A DNA stretch of 64,000 bases from Clostridiales bacterium. Lineage in GTDB: Bacteria; Bacillota; Clostridia; Oscillospirales; Oscillospiraceae. Of this stretch, positions 35,154-42,208 are shown one piece after another; position 1 is the stretch's first letter; each line of letters starts with the position of its first letter. The notes beneath the pieces were generated by a model. The model did no database searches, was not told the origin of the DNA, and worked only from the letters and a program-made list of their open reading frames with translations. The DNA is taken from positions 62,001-126,000 of the forward strand of contig JAJUJI010000007.1 in assembly GCA_029265405.1 (NCBI GenBank). The letters run 5' to 3'. A program made the position numbers and the translations under genes.

Positions 35154-35816
35154 ATGGATGACGATATCTATAATATAATTAACAATTGTTTTTCTCTCGA
35201 AACCATGCATCCTGGCGGCCTGCGGCTGACCGATAGAGCTTTCCGCCTCGCCGGGCTAGCAAAGGAACTTCGATGCGCGGATATCGGTTGCGGCATTGGC
35301 GCGACGTGCGCATATCTCTCGAAGAAATATGATCTGGATATGTTAGGTCTTGATAAATCTGAAGTTTTAATCGGTAAGGGTCGCCTTTTGCATCCCGGAT
35401 TGAAGCTTCTATGCCACGATTGCATATCTCTACCTTTTGAAAACGGCAGTCTCGACGCAGCGTTTATGGAATGCTCGCTTTCGGTCATCGGACACCACGG
35501 CGACGTTATTTCTGAATGTGCCCGAGTTTTAAAGCCGGGTGGAAGGCTGATTTTGTCTGACATCACAATAAAAAGTCAGGCAGGCAATATGGAGCTCGGT
35601 TATCTTTCGGAAGAGGGGCTTATTAAGTTTCTTTCAGCCGGCGGCTTTGCCGTAAGGACGCTTGAGAATCATACGCCTGCTCTGAAAACATACGCGGCGG
35701 AGCTGTTTTCAAACGCCGATGCGGCTTCAATAGAGGCGATTTGCCAAGGCATGGGAAATATTAACCTGCGAGATTTAGAATATGCCCTATTTATCGCGGT
35801 CAAAAATAAACCATAA
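35154..35816 (+). CDS. Class I SAM-dependent methyltransferase (DVU_1556-like)
   Basis: The 220-residue protein starts at ATG 35154, two bases after the radical SAM stop, which implies coupled translation. ADIGCGIGAT is motif I for SAM binding, LGLDKSE and LPFENGSLDAAF follow as motifs II and IV, and RVLKPGGRLILSDI is typical of the UbiE/Methyltransf_11 class. A substrate made by the radical SAM partner is a plausible target. It resembles the methyltransferase I recall from the Desulfovibrio DVU1556 family. Confidence 0.82.
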   Translation: MDDDIYNIINNCFSLETMHPGGLRLTDRAFRLAGLAKELRCADIGCGIGATCAYLSKKYDLDMLGLDKSEVLIGKGRLLHPGLKLLCHDCISLPFENGSLDAAFMECSLSVIGHHGDVISECARVLKPGGRLILSDITIKSQAGNMELGYLSEEGLIKFLSAGGFAVRTLENHTPALKTYAAELFSNADAASIEAICQGMGNINLRDLEYALFIAVKNKP

Positions 35817-35891
35817 AGATATTTCGGCGATTGAGGCCGAAAATCACATTTTAAGGCGCGCTTATCGCGTTTGCCGGAAAAGAGGCTTATT

Positions 35892-36296
35892 GTGAACGAA
35901 ATAAGAAAAGAATATGCGCGCATGCGCGCGCAAAACTATTGCTGCAGCCAGATAATCATTGAGCTTGCACTCGAGGCTATTGGAGAAGAAAATAACATGC
36001 TTATTAGCGCCATGCGGGGGCTTTGCGGAGGCTTGCATACGGGCGGCATATGCGGGACGCTGCCGGCCGGCGCATGCCTGCTCGCCATGCTCGCCCCCGA
36101 AAAGGCCGAGAGCGAAATGATCCCCCGTCTTGTGGAGTGGTTTAACGCGACGTTTGCAGAGGCTTATAGCGGCATTGAATGCAATGTAATTTTGGGAGGC
36201 GACCCTATGAACCGTATAGAACGCTGCCCTGAAATAATATGCCAAACCTATTTTAAGTGCCGCGAGCTGCTGGCGGAAAACGGAATAATGATTTAA
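35892..36296 (+). CDS. C_GCAxxG_C_C family protein (DVU_1555-like)
   Basis: The 134-residue protein starts at GTG 35892 with AAGAGG 6 bases upstream. It shows the family pattern: NYCCSQ near residue 17, then GLCGGLHTGGICGTLPAG, and later cysteines in IECNV, IERCPEI and YFKCREL. Members are redox-active or metal-binding proteins found in anaerobes and beside molybdo- or seleno-enzymes. Function in this island is unknown. Confidence 0.8.
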   Translation: MNEIRKEYARMRAQNYCCSQIIIELALEAIGEENNMLISAMRGLCGGLHTGGICGTLPAGACLLAMLAPEKAESEMIPRLVEWFNATFAEAYSGIECNVILGGDPMNRIERCPEIICQTYFKCRELLAENGIMI

Positions 36297-36307
36297 TTCG
36301 CCTATAT

Positions 36308-37624
36308 ATGAGAGTAACACCGCTGGAGGCTTGGATTGCCTCGAAAATTGCTCTGCCTGCCGGGCAGAAATGCAATTTGCAGGCTATTAAGGCCTATCAA
36401 CTTGAAAAGCTAAGAGAAACCGTGGCTTATGCACGCGCAAAGAGCAGGTTTTACGGGAGGCTGCTGGCGGATTTCGATCCTGATGATATACGCTCTGTTG
36501 AAGACATATCGCGCCTTCCTTTTACTTATCCCGAGGATATTGCGGGCTACCCAAATGATTTTATATGCGTATCTCCGCAGGATATATGGCGCATTGTGAC
36601 ACTCCCTACCTCAGGTACGACCGGCAAGCCAAAACGCGTCTTTTTTACCGATGACGATTTGGAGTTGACAGTGGATTTTTTCCATCATGGCATGACCACG
36701 CTTTCCGACGGGAGCGATCGGGTTATGATATTCATGTCGGGCTCGAAGCAAGGCAGCGTCGGAGATTTGCTTGTCAAGGGACTTGACCGTTTTTCTTGTA
36801 CCGGTATTGTTTATGGTCCGATTTATGATTATGAAGCCGCTTATAAAGCTCTGGTTAAAGAGAAAATTACCGTAATTGTAGGCATCCCTTCGCAAATATT
36901 AGCCTTGGTGAGGACGCATCCCGCAAGGGATGATATTGCCGTCAGAAAAGTGCTACTCAGTGCCGATTATATTTCGTCGGCTGCGGTTTCGGCAATAACA
37001 GCGGCCTGGGGCGCCGAGGTGTATGGCCATTATGGAATGACCGAAACCGGTTTTGGCGGCGGTGTAGAATGCCAGGCCCGTCATGGATACCATCTGCGCG
37101 AATCAGATCTTTATTTTGAAATCGTCGAACCTTCGGACGGTTGTAGAGTTCCGGACGGATGTTACGGCGAGATCGTATTTACAACGCTTAACAGAAAAGC
37201 TATGCCGCTTATCAGGTACCGCACCGGCGACAAGGCGAAATTTTTTACTGAACCCTGCCCATGCGGAACAGTGCTTCGCCGGCTTGACCACATCGCTGGT
37301 CGCATTCGCGATAACGCTAAGCTTAAGGACGGTAAAGTATTTTCTATAACGGAGCTGGATGAAATCGTGCTGGCGAATCCCTCCGTCGTATCCTATAACG
37401 CAGCCTTGGAAACCAGAAGCGGATACGATTGTCTTGTAATTACCGTTCAGGCTGCCGATACGCGCGAAAGCGCCGCCAAGCGGTTGGAGGAAGAACTCTT
37501 AAAGGCGGTGCAACGACTGACAAAAGACCAAATACGGCTTGAGATTAAAACCGTAGATGCTGAACATTTTACCCCACAAGTTTTAAAGCGCCATATCGAG
37601 GATAAGCGGACAGGTTGCCTGTAA
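36308..37624 (+). CDS. Phenylacetate-CoA-ligase-like AMP-forming enzyme (DVU_1553-like)
   Basis: The 438-residue protein has the ATP-binding loop TLPTSGTTGKPKR, the motif YGHYGMTETGFGGGVEC and the hinge RYRTGDKAK with a CPCG pair shortly after, all typical of PaaK-type adenylate-forming enzymes. It probably activates a carboxylate to an acyl-adenylate or CoA thioester, perhaps the acid made by the molybdoenzyme. I start it at ATG 36308, 11 bases after the preceding stop; no clear ribosome site is visible, so coupling is likely. Its stop codon lies inside the palindrome at 37622. Confidence 0.83.
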   Translation: MRVTPLEAWIASKIALPAGQKCNLQAIKAYQLEKLRETVAYARAKSRFYGRLLADFDPDDIRSVEDISRLPFTYPEDIAGYPNDFICVSPQDIWRIVTLPTSGTTGKPKRVFFTDDDLELTVDFFHHGMTTLSDGSDRVMIFMSGSKQGSVGDLLVKGLDRFSCTGIVYGPIYDYEAAYKALVKEKITVIVGIPSQILALVRTHPARDDIAVRKVLLSADYISSAAVSAITAAWGAEVYGHYGMTETGFGGGVECQARHGYHLRESDLYFEIVEPSDGCRVPDGCYGEIVFTTLNRKAMPLIRYRTGDKAKFFTEPCPCGTVLRRLDHIAGRIRDNAKLKDGKVFSITELDEIVLANPSVVSYNAALETRSGYDCLVITVQAADTRESAAKRLEEELLKAVQRLTKDQIRLEIKTVDAEHFTPQVLKRHIEDKRTGCL

Positions 37625-37675
37625 TCAGGGTCTGCCGAAAAAGTGTTATAACACTTTTTCGGCAGACCCTGATTA
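37622..37675. terminator. Perfect 54-bp palindrome closing the island operon
   Basis: Bases 37622-37648 are the exact reverse complement of 37649-37675, two 27-base arms with no loop. It starts on the stop codon of the CoA-ligase gene and ends four bases before the right repeat. As RNA it would form a very stable hairpin and, with the TATATTT after it, could end the operon and insulate aspS on the other strand. It might also be a recombination mark of the island end. Confidence 0.8.
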
Positions 37676-37678
37676 TAT

Positions 37679-37854
37679 TTATCGCCGCGGGAAAAAGGCA
37701 AGAAAAGCCTTCGTAAAATCCTGCGCCCGCCGCCGGAAGCAAAAAGCAAGGCCGCGCCCCGGTACAGGAAGCCGCCTTGCCTTTAGGCAATTTATTGCTT
37801 TTTGATAATAATCCCCAGCTCGTCGAGCTGCCTCTGCTCAACCTCGGAGGGGGC
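37679..37854. repeat. Right 176-bp direct repeat (native aspS 3' end and terminator)
   Basis: Matches 27590-27765 except one base (C at 37781). Here it joins the intact aspS gene, so this side is continuous with the functional gene. Confidence 0.95.
37746..37780 (-). terminator. Intrinsic terminator of aspS
   Basis: On the minus strand GCAAGGC and GCCTTGC pair around a 21-base GC-rich loop and are followed by TTTTTGC. The same hairpin occurs in the left repeat (27657-27691), where extra A-T pairs lengthen it. Confidence 0.75.
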
Positions 37855-39561
37855 GCCCATCATCAAGTCCTGGGCGTTTTTATTCATCGGGAAGGGAATT
37901 ATCTCCCTAATGGAGCTTTCGCCCGCCAGCAGCATGACCATCCGGTCTATCCCCGGGGCGATGCCGGCGTGGGGCGGGGCCCCGTAGCAGAAGGCGTTGT
38001 ACATGGCGGGAAATTTGGCCTTGACGTCCTCCTCGCCGAGGCCTACAAGCTCGAAGGCCTTGACCATAATGTCCGGGTCGTGGTTGCGCACCGCGCCCGA
38101 GGACAGCTCCACGCCGTTGCAGACAAGGTCATACTGGAAGGCGAAGATGTCGAGCGGGCTTATCTCGCCGCGCTCGGCCTTAAGCAATATCTCCAGGCCG
38201 CCCTTCGGCATCGAGAAGGGGTTGTGGCAAAATTCCAGCTTGCCCGATTCCTCGCCTATCTCGTACATGGGAAAATCGACTATCCAGCAGAACTCGTAGC
38301 GCTTGGACGCCATGTGCCCGGGTACGGCGGCGCCAGCCATTTTCAGCATTACGCCTGCGGTCTTGCGAGCCTCGTCCGCCGTACCGGCGGAAATGAGGAC
38401 GAGGGCTCCGGGGGCAAGGTCAAGGGCAGCCTTTAGGGCGTCCTCCCTGCCCGCCATGAACTTGGCTACGCCGCCGGCAAATGCGCCGCTTTCGTCCACG
38501 CGGAACCAGTAGGGCTTTTTGCCGGACTGGACGCCCGCGTCGTCGCAGAGCTTTTCTATCTCCTTGCGCGTAAGCCCGCAGCCGGAGACGGGAACGGCCT
38601 TGACGGTCCTTCCGGCAAAGGGCTCGAAGCCCGTGTCCTGGACAAGGGAGCTTATGTCCCGCACCGTAAGGTCGATTCGGAGGTCGGGCTTGTCCGTGCC
38701 GTAGGTTTCCATGGCGTCGTTGTAGGCGATGCGGCGGAAGGGGGCCGAGGAGGCCGCATGAAACGCGCCGTATCGGGCGAATATCGGCGGCAATACGTCC
38801 TCAAGAACCGAGAAAACATCCTCCTGCGTGGCAAAGGCCATTTCCATGTCGAGCTGGTAGAACTCGCCCGGAGAACGGTCGCCTCTTGCGTCCTCATCCC
38901 TGAAGCAGGGGGCTATCTGGAAATAGCGGTCGAAGCCGGAAACCATGAGAAGCTGCTTGAACTGCTGCGGGGCCTGGGGAAGGGCGTAGAACTTGCCGGG
39001 GTGCTTCCGGGCGGGCACGAGGTAATCGCGGGCGCCCTCGGGAGAGGAGGCCGTGAGTATGGGAGTGGTGATTTCAAGGAAGCCGTGCTCGGCCATGGCC
39101 TGGCGCAGGGCGGCCACCACGCTGCAGCGCAGGACTATGTTGCTCTTTACCTCGGGATTGCGCAGATCCAGATAGCGGTGCTTCAGGCGCGCGGCCTCGT
39201 CGGCCTCTCGGCTGCGGTTTATTTCAAAGGGCAGCTCGTTGTGCCTGCAGCGGCCCAGCACCTCTATTTTGTCCGGAACGACCTCTATATCTCCCGTGGG
39301 CAGCCTGGGGTTCTTGCTCGCCCGCTCGCGGACTGTGCCCTCGACGGATATGACGGACTCCTTGTTTATGCTCCTTACGAGCCTCATCATTTCTTCCGTT
39401 TCAACTACGACCTGGGTTGTGCCGTAGAAGTCTCTAACTATCACAAAGGCAAAATTGCTGCCAACCTCCCGGACGTTTTCCATCCAGCCCGCTATTTTCA
39501 CTCGCTCTCCGGCGTTTTCAAGCCTAAGAGCGCCGCAGGTATGCGTTCGCGACTGCGTCAT
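37792..39561 (-). CDS. aspS: Aspartyl-tRNA synthetase
   Basis: The 589-residue class II synthetase has an N-terminal OB-fold anticodon domain (GWMENVREVGSNFAFVIVRD), the class II motifs (FLEITTPIL, RCFRDEDARGDR in essence, with QIAPCFRDED) and the bacterial insertion (GAD) domain between motifs 2 and 3, plus motif 3 GIAPGIDRMVMLL. Length is normal for bacterial AspRS. It lies 22 bases after hisS and is the last gene of the minus-strand operon. Its 3' end is the target duplicated around the island; the gene itself is intact. Confidence 0.97.
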   Translation of the reverse strand: MTQSRTHTCGALRLENAGERVKIAGWMENVREVGSNFAFVIVRDFYGTTQVVVETEEMMRLVRSINKESVISVEGTVRERASKNPRLPTGDIEVVPDKIEVLGRCRHNELPFEINRSREADEAARLKHRYLDLRNPEVKSNIVLRCSVVAALRQAMAEHGFLEITTPILTASSPEGARDYLVPARKHPGKFYALPQAPQQFKQLLMVSGFDRYFQIAPCFRDEDARGDRSPGEFYQLDMEMAFATQEDVFSVLEDVLPPIFARYGAFHAASSAPFRRIAYNDAMETYGTDKPDLRIDLTVRDISSLVQDTGFEPFAGRTVKAVPVSGCGLTRKEIEKLCDDAGVQSGKKPYWFRVDESGAFAGGVAKFMAGREDALKAALDLAPGALVLISAGTADEARKTAGVMLKMAGAAVPGHMASKRYEFCWIVDFPMYEIGEESGKLEFCHNPFSMPKGGLEILLKAERGEISPLDIFAFQYDLVCNGVELSSGAVRNHDPDIMVKAFELVGLGEEDVKAKFPAMYNAFCYGAPPHAGIAPGIDRMVMLLAGESSIREIIPFPMNKNAQDLMMGAPSEVEQRQLDELGIIIKKQ

Positions 39562-39583
39562 ATGCTCTATTCCTGTTCCTTTC

Positions 39584-40846
39584 CTAACGTTTGACTATGG
39601 CCGCTATGGCCTCCGGTTCCAGCGCGCATTCGGTTTCCTCGCCGGTGGCCATATTTTTCACCCTGACGCGCCCGCTTTCAAGCTCGCCGCCCCCTACAAC
39701 TACCGTATATTGCGCGCCGCTTTTCCCGGCGTATTTCATCTGTGCCTTCAGGCTCCGGCCCATAAGGTCGCTTTCCGCGGACACGCGGAGCCTGCGCAGG
39801 CCGTTTACCAGGGCTATAACCGTCCCGGCAGCCTCCGGAGCCTGGCAGGCCGCAAAAATGCGGATGGGGTCGGGCTTGGGAATCTCGGAGCCCTCCGCCT
39901 CCATGGCCAGCAGCATGCGCTCTATTCCGCTGCCGAAGCCCAAAGCGGGAATGGGAGGGCCGCCAAGCTCAGAAACCAGCCCGTCGTACCTTCCGCCGCC
40001 TATAACCGTCAGGCCTCCTATCGGAAGCGAAATGAATTCAAAGACGGTGCGCGTGTAGTAGTCCAGTCCCCTTACTATGCGGGGATTGACGGCGAAGTCT
40101 ATGCCGACGGCTTTTAGATATGCCTGGACGCCGTTAAAATGCTCTCGGCAGGCATCGCAAAGGTAATCCAGAACCGACGGAGCGCCTTTTGAAAGCTCCC
40201 TGCAGGACTCGTTCTTGCAGTCCAGTATGCGCATGGGATTGCGCTCCAGGCGGTCAAGGCAGGTGCCGCAAAGCTCGCCGCGCCTGCCGCGGAAATAAGC
40301 CTTAAGAGCCTCGTGGAAGGCGGGGCGGCAGCTTGGACAGCCTATGGAGTTTATTTCCAGCCTGAACTCCTTCAGCCCCAAACGGCGCAGATACTCCGCC
40401 CCGAGGGCAATTATTTCGGCGTCGGCCTCCGGCCCTTCGGCGCCGAAGCATTCGACTCCGAACTGGTGGTGCTCCCTCAGCCTGCCGGCCTGGGGCTTTT
40501 CGTAGCGGAAATTCGGCACGATATAATAGGCTTTTACGGGCAGGCCAGAAGCGAAGAGCGAGTTTTCCAGGCAGCTCCTGACGACGGAGGCTGTTCCCTC
40601 CGGCCTCAGCGATATGGAGCGGCCGCCCTTGTCGCTGAAGGTGTACATCTCCTTCTGGACTACGTCGGTGGTATCCCCGACGCCGCGCACAAACAGCTCC
40701 GTATGCTCAAAGGTGGGGAAGCGCAGCTCCGCAAAGCCGAAATCTTGGGCGGTTCCTCTGGCCACGCCTTCCAGATGCTGCCACTTGTAAACCTCCGAAG
40801 GGAGCACATCCTTGGTGCCTCTCGGGGCGTTTATCAAAACGGGCAT
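39584..40846 (-). CDS. hisS: Histidyl-tRNA synthetase
   Basis: The 420-residue class II synthetase begins APRGTKDVLP and has motif 2-like FRYEKPQAGRLREHHQFG, the histidine-binding motif RGLDYYTRTVFE, and a C-terminal anticodon domain (VRVKNMATGEE). Start ATG 40846 has GAAAGGA 9 bases upstream; an earlier in-frame start is weaker. It pairs with aspS as in many Firmicutes. The upstream gap of 121 bases is too short for a T-box leader. Confidence 0.97.
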   Translation of the reverse strand: MPVLINAPRGTKDVLPSEVYKWQHLEGVARGTAQDFGFAELRFPTFEHTELFVRGVGDTTDVVQKEMYTFSDKGGRSISLRPEGTASVVRSCLENSLFASGLPVKAYYIVPNFRYEKPQAGRLREHHQFGVECFGAEGPEADAEIIALGAEYLRRLGLKEFRLEINSIGCPSCRPAFHEALKAYFRGRRGELCGTCLDRLERNPMRILDCKNESCRELSKGAPSVLDYLCDACREHFNGVQAYLKAVGIDFAVNPRIVRGLDYYTRTVFEFISLPIGGLTVIGGGRYDGLVSELGGPPIPALGFGSGIERMLLAMEAEGSEIPKPDPIRIFAACQAPEAAGTVIALVNGLRRLRVSAESDLMGRSLKAQMKYAGKSGAQYTVVVGGGELESGRVRVKNMATGEETECALEPEAIAAIVKR

Positions 40847-40967
40847 AAAATACTGTCCTTTCAAGACGAAATGGGCCGGTAGACCGGCCGAAATATATAA
40901 GCTTAAGGCGGGAAAGCCTGAACCGGCAAATCCCGCCGACGATGTTGTTCCTTACGCCGGAGCCGCA

Positions 40968-41372
40968 TCATTTTTTCTTTGGGTTTACGACGTCGCGCCA
41001 GTCCAGGTCCCCGCGCTGCAGGCCTAGTATGAGCACCTCCGCCGTAGCGACGTTGGAGGCGAAGGGTATGCTGTACTGGTCGCACAGGCGGGCTATAAGC
41101 CCCATATCCTCCATATATTCGGGCGACTGCGGATCGGCAAAAAACAATACAAGGTCTATCTCGTTGTAGGCTATGCGCGCGCCTATCTGCTCTATGCCCC
41201 CCTGCCTGCGGGACATGTAGGCGGTGACCTTCAGACCCGTCGCTTCGGTGACGAGGCGGCCTGTGTCGTTGGTGGAGCAGAGAGTGTGGGAGGCGAAGAT
41301 TCCGCAATAAGCGATGCAAAATTGCACCATCAGTTCCCGCTTGTTGTCGTGCGCTATCAGTGCTATGTTCAC
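40968..41372 (-). CDS. mgsA: Methylglyoxal synthase
   Basis: The 134-residue enzyme converts dihydroxyacetone phosphate to methylglyoxal and phosphate. NIALIAHDNKRELM, CSTNDTGRLV and MSRRQGGIEQIGARI are family signatures; the aspartates in HDNK and FADPQ are expected in catalysis. The start is GTG 41372 with AAGGAGG 8 bases upstream. It follows minD by 47 bases, an order common in Clostridia. Confidence 0.94.
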   Translation of the reverse strand: MNIALIAHDNKRELMVQFCIAYCGIFASHTLCSTNDTGRLVTEATGLKVTAYMSRRQGGIEQIGARIAYNEIDLVLFFADPQSPEYMEDMGLIARLCDQYSIPFASNVATAEVLILGLQRGDLDWRDVVNPKKK

Positions 41373-41419
41373 AGGCTTTTCCTCCTTATATATTGGTACT
41401 GTACGCCCGTCGGCGCAGG

Positions 41420-42154
41420 TCATGCTATCGGCACCTTCTGGCCGTCCAGACGCCGGGCTATACGCATGGCTGCGGCTGCGGCCCCCTTCCCTGTATGGAG
41501 CATAAGGGGCTTTCCTATGGCCGCGGCGATGATCACCGCCTTGTCTTCCGGTATATAGCCAAGGAGCCTCGCGCCTATGCGGTCTATGGCGTCGTCAAGA
41601 TTCATTTTCACGCTGCGCAGCACCGAAGGGCGGATACGGTTCAGGATCAGGCGCACGTCGGATATACCAAGAGCTTCAAGCTCCTGAACGGTTCTGGCCG
41701 CGTCGCGGCAGCTTGAGGGCTCGACAGAAGACACAATAATCGCCTTGTCGGCTCCGGCGGAGGCCTCGTGAAAGCCCGCGCCAAGACCGGCGGGGCTGTC
41801 TATAATAACATAATCGTACTTTTTTTTCAAATCCTTAATCAGTTCGGGAAGGCCGGGCCTTGCCGCCTCCACGGGGGCGGTGAGAAAATAAAGGTTTGGT
41901 ATCTCGCGGTGCGCCGCTATCGCGTCGTCCGGCGAGCAGCGGCCGGACAGAATATCGTTGTAGTCATATATGGAGGCGTCCGCCATGCCCAGACAGAGGT
42001 CGAGATTTTTCAGCACGGCGTCGCCGTCCACGCAGAGCGTGCGCCTGCCCAATAGGGCCAGGCAGGAGCCGAGGGCTGCCGCCGCGGTGGTTTTCCCGGT
42101 GCCGCCCTTTCCGGAGGTTATGACTATAGCGCCGCCTGCGGATCCGTCGAGCAT
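41420..42154 (-). CDS. minD: Septum-site ATPase MinD
   Basis: The 244-residue ParA/MinD ATPase has the deviant Walker A SGKGGTGKTT, VDGDAVLKNLDLCLG and the switch stretch IIDSPAG. The start ATG 42154 has GGGAGG 5 bases upstream. MinD binds the membrane through its C-terminal helix and recruits MinC to block polar division. Here the end (MRIARRLDGQKVPIA) is a basic amphipathic helix. No minC or minE gene is next to it. Confidence 0.92.
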   Translation of the reverse strand: MLDGSAGGAIVITSGKGGTGKTTAAAALGSCLALLGRRTLCVDGDAVLKNLDLCLGMADASIYDYNDILSGRCSPDDAIAAHREIPNLYFLTAPVEAARPGLPELIKDLKKKYDYVIIDSPAGLGAGFHEASAGADKAIIVSSVEPSSCRDAARTVQELEALGISDVRLILNRIRPSVLRSVKMNLDDAIDRIGARLLGYIPEDKAVIIAAAIGKPLMLHTGKGAAAAAMRIARRLDGQKVPIA

Positions 42155-42208
42155 AAGAGCCTCCCAGCTTAATTAAATATTATATAATAATAAGCAAAAA
42201 TATACAAG

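Larger units (their letters stand above)
27766..37678 (+). mobile_element. About 9.9-kb genomic island between aspS-end repeats
   Basis: The segment lies between the two 176-bp aspS-derived repeats. It is visibly more AT-rich and uses more A/T-ending codons than its neighbours, and its seven genes all run rightwards against the flanking minus-strand genes. It carries its own promoter and a palindromic end signal. It contains no integrase, transposase or plasmid gene, so either a recombinase was supplied from elsewhere or lost, or the insertion came by homologous recombination through the shared aspS end. The island status is a strong inference; the mechanism is open. Confidence 0.8.

Noticed and set aside
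27766-37678. Integrase or transposase gene inside the island
   Set aside because: Every reading frame of size was checked against the seven assigned genes and none shows recombinase, transposase or replication motifs.
40847-40967. T-box leader upstream of hisS
   Set aside because: The gap from mgsA is only 121 bases and no conserved T-box or specifier loop can be made out; the inverted repeats there look like ordinary hairpins.
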